This document shows, piece by piece, positions 8,335 to 17,114 of a stretch of 64,000 bases of DNA. Position 1 is the first letter of the stretch. Every line of letters starts with the position of its first letter. The notes under the pieces were generated by a model. It saw nothing but the letters and a program-made list of their open reading frames with translations, was not told the DNA's origin and made no database searches. The translations under genes were made by a program, and so were the position numbers. The stretch is taken from contig NZ_JAGHQW010000014.1 in assembly GCF_017744115.1 (NCBI RefSeq), positions 44,952 through 108,951 on the forward strand. Direction: 5' to 3'. Source of the stretch: Salinisphaera sp. G21_0. Its GTDB lineage: Bacteria > Pseudomonadota > Gammaproteobacteria > Pseudomonadales > Endozoicomonadaceae.

Positions 8335-11192
8335 ATGGATAGCAGATCTGCTGGTGTCAGTGGTAAATACACAAGATCAGGTAATGATTACAACCAACCG
8401 AATGACCATGCCCGTTCTTCAAGGCGTGGGCGATATAGATATGCCACAGTCAGACAATGGGATCATCCCCCCGCAATGCCCCGGGTCGCAATGAATTTTA
8501 CCATTCTTCTGGCACACGTTCTTCTCAACATCTCCAGGGCCGTTCAGTAAACCCTGCTCAAGATTTTAATGCCCTCATCAAACAGGAAATAATGGATGAT
8601 CTGGTGAGTAAATCGGATCATTTCGGTCATCGCTATGATGGGAGAAATCACGGGCAATATGCCAGTTTAATTAAAAAATACACGTCAGCTGCTAAAAGGC
8701 CGTTAAATCGAGCTGAACAAAGCCAGCTGATACGTATGCTGCAAAATTTTACCCCAACACGGAGCTGGAATTGGCGAAGCCTGACGACAACACTGCACTC
8801 ATTTACTTCAGCAGGTGTTTTTACCCCTCATAAACCCATGAATGAGCATGTTAAGCTCACTCAAGCTGCCTTATTGTCAACGCTACTTGATGCAATAATA
8901 TTTAACTGCAACCTAAAACCTGAAGCCAGTAATATTGGTGCTCAGGAAATCGCTAACCTGCTGTGGGCCATGGCGAAACTGCTGGACAGCGGGCAGGAGC
9001 GGACGCAAGAGCTCAACGAGGCCGTGGCCGCGCTGTTGCCCCAGGTAAACGTACAGAAAGATCAATTTATTCCTCAGGCTATCGCCAACCTGCTGTGGGC
9101 CATGGCAAAAATGGTAGACAACGGACAGGAGCACACACCGGGGCTCAAAGAGGCCGTGGCTGCGCTGTTGCCCCACGTGAACGCACAAAAAGCTCACTTT
9201 AAACCACAGGAAATCGCCAACCTGCTGTGGGCCATGGCGAAACTGGTGGACAACAAGCAGGAGCAAACACCAGAGTTCAACGAGGCCGTGGCTGCGCTGT
9301 TGCCCCACGTGAAAGCACAGAAAGACCAATTTATTCCTCAGCATATCGGCAACCTGCTGTGGGCCATGGCGAAACTGGCGGACAACAAGCAGGAGCAGAC
9401 ACCAGAGTTCAACGAGGCCGTGGCTGCGCTGTTGCCCCACGTGAACGCACAGAAAGACCAATTTATTCCTCAGCATATCGCCAACCTGCTGTGGGCCATG
9501 GCGAAACTGGTGGACAACGGTCAGGAGCGGACACCAGAACTCAAAGAGACCGTAGCCGCACTGTTACCGCGCGTGAACGCACAGAAAGCCCAGTTTAAAG
9601 TCCAGGGTATCGCCAACCTGCTGTGGGCCATGGCGAAACTGGTGGACAACGGGCAGGTGCAGACACCAGGGCTCAAAGAGGCCGTGGCCGCCCTGTTGCC
9701 CCTCGTGAACGCACAGAAAAACCAAGTTAATCCCCAGGGCATTGTCAACCTGCTGTGGGCTATGGCAAAACTGGTGGAAAACGGGCTGGAGCGGACACCA
9801 GGGCTCAAAGAGGCGGTGGTGGCGCTGTTACCCCATGTGAACGCACAGAAAGGCCAATTTACTGCCCAGGGAATCGCCAACCTGCTGTGGGCCATGGCAA
9901 AACTGGTGGACAACGGGCTGGAGCGTACACCAGGGCTTAAAGAGGCCATGGTCGCGCTGTTCCCCCATGTGAACGCACAGAAAGACCAATTTATTCCTCA
10001 GAATATCGCCAACCTGCTGTGGGCCATGGCGAAACTGGTGGACAACGGGCTGGAGCGTACACCAGGGCTCAAAGAGGCCTTAGCCGCCCTGTTGCCCCTC
10101 GTGAACGCACAGAGAGCTACCTTTAAACCACAAGGTATCGCCAACATGCTGTGGGCCATGGCGAAACTGGTGGACAACGGGCATGACCAGACACCAGAAC
10201 TCAACGAGGCCATGGCCGCGCTATTGCCTCACGTAAACACACAGAAAGCTAGCTTTAATCCTCAGGAAATCGCCAACCTGCTGTGGGCCATGGCGAAACT
10301 GGTGGACAACGGGCTGGAGCAGACTCCAGGGCTCAACGATGCCATGGCCGCGCTGTTGCCCCTCGTGAACGTACATAAAGGCCAATTTAATGGTCAGGGT
10401 ATCGCCAACCTGCTGTGGGCCATGGCGAAACTGGTGGACAACGGGCAGGAGCAAACACCAGGGCTCAAAGAGGCCGTGGCCGCGCTGTTGCCCCACGTGA
10501 ATGCACAGAAAGACCAATTTATTCCTCAGCATATCGCCAACCTGCTGTGGGCCTTGGCGAAACTGGGTGAGCTTGTTGAGCTGAACGTGCTTACCTCTAC
10601 GTTCGAATCGCTTGTCTACAAAATCAGTGAAACCCCCCGGCTCTCTCAGCAAGACATATTGATGACCCTCTGGGGAGTAATGGTATACTGTGCCAGGTTG
10701 TCTCTGGTCTCCAATGCCAACAAAAATAACTGGCTTGAAAAGCATATTAATGACCTGTTTACCCGCCTGAAAAATACATCCCCAGACAATGAAGAGGATC
10801 AATCCATCATGATCATGGCCGCCAGTTGGCTTGGCAGAGCGTGTCCGGTCGTCCCCCATTACCAGACAATCACTTCAAAGCCTCAATCCGGCTTCCGCGA
10901 TCAGCTCCAATCATGTATGCCCTCTTTGAAGATTGAAGAAGAAAAGAGTTTGAACTCATTACCTCCGGTTGACCTGCTTCTGCCAGATCACAACATAGTG
11001 ATTGAAGTTCAGGGACCGTCTCATTACGTGGGTGGTGATTTCAAAACCAGGAAGGGTTCGACGCTGCTGAAAATCGCACTGCTGCAGAAATCAGGATTTG
11101 AGGTCATTGAAATCCCGGTTAACAGGCTTTGGAACCTGGATTTAATGAAACCATTTATTGATCAAATAAAGAGGAGAACAAACAGCCAGTAA
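8335..11192 (+). CDS. OPR-like repeat protein with RAP domain, frameshifted near the 5' end (array gene 4)
   Basis: By homology the gene begins at ATG 8335 (MDSRSAGVSGKYTRSG). The frame is lost at the C run near 8467-8472, which has six C where most paralogues have seven. The span is 2858 nt, exactly one less than the 2859 nt needed for a 952-residue, 12-repeat family member. An uninterrupted 911-residue frame begins at an internal ATG (8457) and contains everything from the helical region through 12 repeats to an intact RAP domain, but no ribosome-binding site precedes it. The gene is either recently inactivated, translated from the internal start without its basic N-terminus, or switched off reversibly by tract-length change. 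A sequencing error in the homopolymer is also possible. Confidence 0.8.
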
Positions 11193-11348
11193 TGGTCTCC
11201 CTGCCATCAAGACTCAAGAACCGTTTTCTCAATTCAGAGTAGATGTTCTTCTCCAACCATTGGCGTTTATAAGCCGTTCAGCAAAATGAACTTCTGAACA
11301 GAACCGCAGTCTGCTTTTTATATTCTCATGAATTAATGAAATATAATT
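11193..11348 (+). promoter_or_regulatory. Conserved 156-bp intergenic spacer, copy 4
   Basis: Full-length copy. It has CCATTGGCG in place of the usual CCACTTGCG, and the inverted repeat and TATAAT-ATG junction are intact. Confidence 0.7.
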
Positions 11349-14075
11349 ATGGATAGAACCTCTGTTGGTTTCAGTGGCAAATACGCAAGACCTGGTAATG
11401 ATTACACCCAACCGGATAACCATGCCACTTCTTCAAGGCATGGGCGATATAGACAGAGTACAGTCAGACAGCGGCATAGTACCCCCCGCACTACCCCGGG
11501 GCGTAATGAATTTTACCATTCTTCTGGCGCACGCTCTTCTCAACATCTACAGCGCCGCTCAGTAAACCCTGCTCAAGATTTTAATGCGCTCATCAAACAG
11601 GAAATAATGGATGATCTGGTGAATAAATCTTATCGTTTCGGTGATCGCTATGATGGGAGACATCACGGTCTGTATACTGATTCAATTAAAAGATACACAT
11701 CAGCTGCTAAAAGACCGTTAAATCAAGCTGAACAAAGCCAGCTGATACGTTTGCTGCAAAATTTTACCGTAACACGGCGTTGGGACTGGCGAAGCCTTAC
11801 GACAACACTACATTCATTGACTTCAGCGGGTTTTTTTACCCCTCATAACCCCATGGATGAGCGTGTCAAGCTAACTCAAGCATCCTTATTGTCCACTCTG
11901 CTTGACGCAATAATATTCAAGTGCAACCAAAAACCTCAAGCCAGGGACATTGATGCCCGGGGAATCGCCAACCAGCTGTGGGCCATGGCGAAACTGGTGG
12001 ACAACGGGCAGGAGCAGACACCAGGGCTCAAAGAGGCCGTGGTCGCGTTGTTGCCCCACGTAAACGCAAAGAAAGACCAATTTATTCCTCTGCATATCGC
12101 CAACCTGCTGTGGGCCATGGCGAAACTGGTGGACAACTTGCGGGAGTGGACACCAGGGCTCAAAGAGGCTGTGGCCACACTGTTGCCCCTCGTGAACACA
12201 CAGAAAAACCAACTTAACGCCCGGGACATTTCCAACCTGCTATGGGCCATTACGAAACTGGTGAACAACGGGCTGGAGCGGACACCAGGGCTCAAAGAGG
12301 CAGTGGCCGCGCTGTTGCTCCAAGTGAACGCACAAAAAGATCAATTTATTCCTCAGGGTATCGCTAACCTGCTGTGGGCCATGGCGAAACTGGTGAACCA
12401 CGGGCACGAACAGACACCAGGGCTCAAAGAGGCCGTGGCCGCGTTATTGCCCCACGTAAACACATGGAAAGACCAATTTAATGCCCAGGATATCGGCAAC
12501 CTGCTGTGGGCCATGGCGAAACTGGTGGATAACGGCCAGGAGCAGACGCCAAAGCTTAAAGAGACCGTAGCCGCGCTGTTGCCCCACGTGAACGCACAGA
12601 AAGACCAATTTAATGCCCAGTGTATCGCCAACCTGCTGTGGGCCATGGCGAAACTGGTGGACAACGGGCAGGAGCGGACACCAGGGCTCAACGTGGCCGT
12701 GGCCGCGCTGTTGCCCCACGTGAACGCACAGAAAGACCAATTTAATGCCCAGTGTATCGCCAACCTGCTGTGGGCCATGGCGAAACTGGTGGACAACTTG
12801 CAGGAGTGGACACCAGAGCTCAAAGAGGCCGTGACCGCGCTGTTGCTCCAAGTGAACGCACAAAAAGATCAATTTATTCCTCAGGGTATCGCTAACCTGC
12901 TGTGGGCCATGGCGAAACTGGTGAACCACGGGCACGAACAGACACCAGAGCTCAAAGAGGCCGTGGCCGCGTTATTGCCCCACGTGAACACATGGAAAGA
13001 CCAATTTAATGCCCAGGATATCGGCAACCTGCTGTGGGCCATGGCGAAACTGGTGGACAACGGGCAGGAGCAGACGCCAGAGCTTAAAGAGACCGTAGCC
13101 GCACTGTTGCCCCACGTGAACGCACAGAAAGACCAATTTAATGCCCAGGCTATCGCCAACCTGCTGTGGGCTATGGCGAAACTGGTGGACAACGGGCAGG
13201 AGCGGACACCAGGGCTTAACGAGGCCGTGGCCGCGCTGTTAACCCACGTAAACGCACAGAAAGACCAATTTAATGCCCAGGCTACCGCCAACCTGCTGTG
13301 GGCTATGGCAAAACTGGTGGACAACGGGCAGGAGCGGACACCAGGGCTCAACGAGGCCGTGGCCGCGCTGTTGCCCCACGTGAACGCACAGAAAGACCAA
13401 TTTAAAGCCCAGGGTATCGCCAACCTGTTGTGGGCCACGGCGAAACTGGGTGAGCTCGTTGAGCTGAACGTGGTTACATCCACGTTCGAATCGTTTGTCT
13501 ACCGAATCAGTGAAAACCCTCAGCTCTCTCAGCAAGCGATATTGATATCTCTCTGGGGAGTAATGGTATGCTGTGGCAGGTTGTATCTGGACTGCAATGC
13601 CAATAAAAATAGTGTGCTTGAAACGCACATGGATATCCTGTTGACTCGCCTGGAAAATACATTCCCAGATAATGAAGAGGATCAAACCACCATTGCCATG
13701 GCCGCCAGTTGGCTTGGCAGAGCGTGTCCGTTCACCCCCCATTACCAGACAATCGTTTCAAAACGTCAATCCGACTTCCGCAATCAACTCCAATCCTGTA
13801 TGCCCTCTTTGAAGATTGAAGAAGAAAAGAGTTTGAACTCATTACCTCCGGTTGACCTGTTACTGCCAGATCACAACATTATTATTGAAGTTCAGGGGCC
13901 GTTTCATTACGTGAATGGTGATTTCCAAACCAGGAAAGGTGCGACTCTGCTGAAAACCGCACTGTTGCAAAAAGCAGGGTTTGAAGTCATTGAAATCCCG
14001 GTTAACCAGCTTTGTAACCAGGATTTAATGAAACCATTTATTGATCAAGTAAAGAAGAGAACAAACAGCCAGTAA
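11349..14075 (+). CDS. OPR-like repeat protein with RAP domain (array gene 5)
   Basis: 908 residues: 11 full repeats plus a terminal half repeat. Its N-terminus is the most divergent of the set (MDRTSVGFSGKYARPG), and the proline run is encoded without the 7-C tract (ACC CCC CGC). Repeats 3-6 and 7-10 are near copies: the segment beginning near 12318 recurs at 12846, an offset of 528 bp or four repeats. This is a recent internal duplication. Several repeats carry WKDQF or CIANLLW variants not seen elsewhere. The RAP domain resembles that of gene 1 (IIIEVQGPFHY, PVNQLC) more than those of its immediate neighbours, a sign of exchange between array members. Confidence 0.85.
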   Translation: MDRTSVGFSGKYARPGNDYTQPDNHATSSRHGRYRQSTVRQRHSTPRTTPGRNEFYHSSGARSSQHLQRRSVNPAQDFNALIKQEIMDDLVNKSYRFGDRYDGRHHGLYTDSIKRYTSAAKRPLNQAEQSQLIRLLQNFTVTRRWDWRSLTTTLHSLTSAGFFTPHNPMDERVKLTQASLLSTLLDAIIFKCNQKPQARDIDARGIANQLWAMAKLVDNGQEQTPGLKEAVVALLPHVNAKKDQFIPLHIANLLWAMAKLVDNLREWTPGLKEAVATLLPLVNTQKNQLNARDISNLLWAITKLVNNGLERTPGLKEAVAALLLQVNAQKDQFIPQGIANLLWAMAKLVNHGHEQTPGLKEAVAALLPHVNTWKDQFNAQDIGNLLWAMAKLVDNGQEQTPKLKETVAALLPHVNAQKDQFNAQCIANLLWAMAKLVDNGQERTPGLNVAVAALLPHVNAQKDQFNAQCIANLLWAMAKLVDNLQEWTPELKEAVTALLLQVNAQKDQFIPQGIANLLWAMAKLVNHGHEQTPELKEAVAALLPHVNTWKDQFNAQDIGNLLWAMAKLVDNGQEQTPELKETVAALLPHVNAQKDQFNAQAIANLLWAMAKLVDNGQERTPGLNEAVAALLTHVNAQKDQFNAQATANLLWAMAKLVDNGQERTPGLNEAVAALLPHVNAQKDQFKAQGIANLLWATAKLGELVELNVVTSTFESFVYRISENPQLSQQAILISLWGVMVCCGRLYLDCNANKNSVLETHMDILLTRLENTFPDNEEDQTTIAMAASWLGRACPFTPHYQTIVSKRQSDFRNQLQSCMPSLKIEEEKSLNSLPPVDLLLPDHNIIIEVQGPFHYVNGDFQTRKGATLLKTALLQKAGFEVIEIPVNQLCNQDLMKPFIDQVKKRTNSQ
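12318..13373 (+). repeat. Two 528-bp tandem copies (four repeats each) inside array gene 5
   Basis: Sequence from about 12318 recurs from about 12846 with very few changes, including the distinctive phrases VNHGHEQTP and NTWKDQFNAQDIG. The offset is 528 bp, four times the 132-bp repeat unit. Outer limits are approximate because flanking repeats are also similar. Confidence 0.75.
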
Positions 14076-14231
14076 TCGTCTCCCTGTCATCATGACTCAG
14101 GAACCGTTTTTACAATTCAGAGTAGATGTTCTTCTCCAGCCACTTGCGTTTATAAACCGTTCAGCAAAATGAACTTCTGAACAGAACCGCAGTCTGCTTT
14201 TTATATTCTCATGAATTAATGAAATATAATT
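14076..14231 (+). promoter_or_regulatory. Conserved 156-bp intergenic spacer, copy 5
   Basis: Full-length copy with few substitutions; the start of gene 6 follows TATAATT directly. Confidence 0.7.
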
Positions 14232-16958
14232 ATGGATAGAAGATCTTCTGGTATCAGTGGCCGATACACAAGATCAGGTAATGATTACAACCAACCGAAT
14301 AACCATGCCCCTTCTTCAGGGCGTGGACGATATAGGCATGCCACAGTCAGACCATGGGATCATCCCCCCCGAACTGTGCCGGATCGCAATGAATTTTACC
14401 ATTCTTCTGGCACACGCTCTTCTCAACATCTACAGTGCCGTTCAGTAAACCCTGCTCAAGATTTTAATGCCCTCATCACACAGGAAATAATGGATGATCT
14501 GTTGAGTAAATCGGATCATTTCGGTCATCGCTATAATGGAAAAAATCACAGTCAATTTGCCAATTCAATTAAAGAATACACGTCAGCTGCTAAAAGACCG
14601 TTAAACCGGGCGGAACAAAGCCAGCTGATGCGTATGTTGCAAAACTTTATCCCAACACGTAGCTGGAATTGGCGAAGCCTGACGACAACACTTCATTCAT
14701 TGACTTCAGCGGGTGTTTTTACCCCTCATTTCCCCATGGATGAGCGTGTCAAGCTTACTCAAGCTCACTTATTGTCAACGCTACTGGATGCAATAATATT
14801 TAACTGCAGCCAAAAACCTCAAGCCAGGAATATTGATGCCCGGGGTATCGCCAACCTGCTTTGGGCCATGGCGAAACTGGTGGACAAAGGGCAGAGGCAG
14901 ACACCGGAGTTTAACAAGGCCGTTGTCGCGCTGTTGCCCCACGTGAGCGCAATGAAAGACCAATTTAAGGCCCAGGGCATTGCCAACCTGCTTTGGGCCA
15001 TGGCGAAACTGGTGGACAAAGGGCAGAAGCAGACACCGGAGTTTAACAAGGCCGTTGTCGCGCTGTTGCCCCACGTGAGCGCAATGAAAGACCAATTTAA
15101 GGCCCAGGGCATTGCCAACCTGCTGTGGGCCATGGCGAAACTGGTGGACAACGGGCTGGAGCAGACACCAGGGTTCAAAGAGGCCGTGGCCGCCTTGTTG
15201 CCCCACGTGAACGCACAGAAAAACCAATTTATTCCTCAGGGTATCGCCAACCTGCTGTGGGCCATGGCGAAACTGGTGGAAAATACGCAGCAACAGACAC
15301 CAGGGCTCAACGAGGCCACGGCCGCCCTGTTGCCTCTCGTGAACGCACAGAGAGACCATTTTATTCCTCAACATATCGCCAACCTGTTGTGGGCCATGGC
15401 GAAACTGGTGGACAACGGGCTGGAGCAGACACCAGAGCTCAACGAGGCCTTGGCCGCCCTGTTGCCCCTCGTGCACGCACAGAAAAACCAACTTAATGCC
15501 CAGGGCATTGCCAACCTGCTGTGGGCCATTACGAAACTGGTGAACAACGGGCAGGAGTGGACACCAGAGTTCAATGCGGCCGTGGCCGCCCTGTTGCCCC
15601 TCGTGAACGCACAGAAAAACCAACTTAATGCCGTGGGAATCGCCAAACTGTTGTGGGCCATGGCGAAACTGGTGGACATCGGGCAGGAGCAAACACCAGA
15701 GCTCAACGAGGCCGTGGCTGCACTTTTGCCCTACGTGAACGCACAAAAAGACCAATTTAATGCCCAGCATGTTGCCAACCTTCTGTGGGTCATGGCGAAA
15801 CTGGTGGACAATGGGCTGGAGCAGACACCCGGGCTCAACGAAGCACTGGTCGCACTGTTGCCCCAGGTGAACACACAGAAAGACCAATTTAATGTCCGGG
15901 ATATCGCCAACCTGCTGTGGGCCATGGCAAAACTGGTGGACAACGAGCAGAAGCCGACACCCGGGCTCAACGAGGCCGTGGCCACGCTACTGCCCCACGT
16001 GAAAGTACAGAAAGCTAACTTTAAACCACAGGATATCTCCAACCTGTTGTGGGCCATGGCAAAACTGGTAGACAACAGGTTCAAGCAGACACCAGAGTTC
16101 AACGAAACCGTGACTACGCTGTTGACCTGCGTGATCATACAAAAAGCTAACTTTAACCCACAGGAAATCGCCAACCTGCTTTGGGCCATGGCAAAACTGG
16201 GGGATAACGGGCAGGAGCAAACACCAGGGCTCTACGGGGCCGTAGCTGAGCTGTTACACCGGGTGAACGCACAGGAAGACCAATTTATTGCCCAGCATGT
16301 TGCCAACCTGCTGTGGGCCACGGCCAAACTGGGTGAACTCATTGAGCTGAACCTGGCTACCTCTGCGTGCGAATCGCTTGTCTATCGAATCAGTGAGAAC
16401 CTTGAGTTTTCCAGGGAAGAGATATCGATGTCTCTCTGGGGAGTCATGGTATGCTGTGCCAGGCTGGCTCTAGACTCCAATGCCAATAAAAATAACGTAC
16501 TTGAAAAGCACATGGATGACCTGTTGACTCGCCTGAAAAATAACTCGCCGCATGATGAAGAGGATCAATCCACCATGATCATGGCCTCAAGTTGGCTTGG
16601 CAGAGCGTGTCCGGTCGTCCGCCAGTACCAGACAGCCATTTCAAAAACCCAGGCCGACTTCCGCAATCAACTCCAATCCTGTATGCCCTCTTTGAAGATT
16701 GAAGAAGAAAAGAGTTTGAACTCATTGCCTCCGGTTGACCTGTTATTGCCAGATCACAACATGGTGATTGAAGTTCAGGGACCGTCTCATTACGTGGGAG
16801 GTGATTTCAAAACCAGGAAAGGTTCGACTCTGCTGAAAATCGCACTGCTAAAAAAATCAGGATTTGAGGTCATTGAAATCCCGGTTAACCGGCTTTGGCA
16901 CCAGGATGTAATGAAACCATTTATTGATCAAATAAAGAAGAGAACAAACAGCCAGTAA
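14232..16958 (+). CDS. OPR-like repeat protein with RAP domain (array gene 6)
   Basis: 908 residues with 11 repeats and a terminal half repeat. Repeats 1 and 2 (from about 14840 and 14972) are almost identical in DNA, both with VDKGQ and VSAMKDQF, indicating a very recent single-unit duplication of 132 bp. The distal repeats (DISNLLW, HVANLLW, then LYGAVAELL with QEDQF) match gene 7 rather than genes 2-5, so genes 6 and 7 form a subgroup. The sequence after the repeats (ATSACESLVYRISENLEF) also follows that subgroup. The RAP domain is intact, with PDHNMVIEVQGPSHYVGGD. Confidence 0.85.
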   Translation: MDRRSSGISGRYTRSGNDYNQPNNHAPSSGRGRYRHATVRPWDHPPRTVPDRNEFYHSSGTRSSQHLQCRSVNPAQDFNALITQEIMDDLLSKSDHFGHRYNGKNHSQFANSIKEYTSAAKRPLNRAEQSQLMRMLQNFIPTRSWNWRSLTTTLHSLTSAGVFTPHFPMDERVKLTQAHLLSTLLDAIIFNCSQKPQARNIDARGIANLLWAMAKLVDKGQRQTPEFNKAVVALLPHVSAMKDQFKAQGIANLLWAMAKLVDKGQKQTPEFNKAVVALLPHVSAMKDQFKAQGIANLLWAMAKLVDNGLEQTPGFKEAVAALLPHVNAQKNQFIPQGIANLLWAMAKLVENTQQQTPGLNEATAALLPLVNAQRDHFIPQHIANLLWAMAKLVDNGLEQTPELNEALAALLPLVHAQKNQLNAQGIANLLWAITKLVNNGQEWTPEFNAAVAALLPLVNAQKNQLNAVGIAKLLWAMAKLVDIGQEQTPELNEAVAALLPYVNAQKDQFNAQHVANLLWVMAKLVDNGLEQTPGLNEALVALLPQVNTQKDQFNVRDIANLLWAMAKLVDNEQKPTPGLNEAVATLLPHVKVQKANFKPQDISNLLWAMAKLVDNRFKQTPEFNETVTTLLTCVIIQKANFNPQEIANLLWAMAKLGDNGQEQTPGLYGAVAELLHRVNAQEDQFIAQHVANLLWATAKLGELIELNLATSACESLVYRISENLEFSREEISMSLWGVMVCCARLALDSNANKNNVLEKHMDDLLTRLKNNSPHDEEDQSTMIMASSWLGRACPVVRQYQTAISKTQADFRNQLQSCMPSLKIEEEKSLNSLPPVDLLLPDHNMVIEVQGPSHYVGGDFKTRKGSTLLKIALLKKSGFEVIEIPVNRLWHQDVMKPFIDQIKKRTNSQ

Positions 16959-17114
16959 TCGTCTCCCTGCCATCATGACTCAAGAACCGTTTTCACAATT
17001 CAGAGTAGATGTTCTTCTCCAGCCATTTGCGTTTATAAACCGTTCAGAAAAATGAACTTCTGAACAGAACCGCAGTCTGCTTTTTATATTCTCATGAATT
17101 AATGAAATATAATT
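16959..17114 (+). promoter_or_regulatory. Conserved 156-bp intergenic spacer, copy 6
   Basis: Full-length copy. The loop of the inverted repeat reads AAAAATGAACTT instead of CAAAATGAACTT, and both arms are unchanged. Confidence 0.7.

Noticed and set aside
8963..9598. Plus-strand frames rich in MGHGETGGQRAGAD repeats
   Set aside because: They are out-of-frame readings of the same 44-residue repeat DNA (glutamine/glycine-rich shadow) with no start signals.
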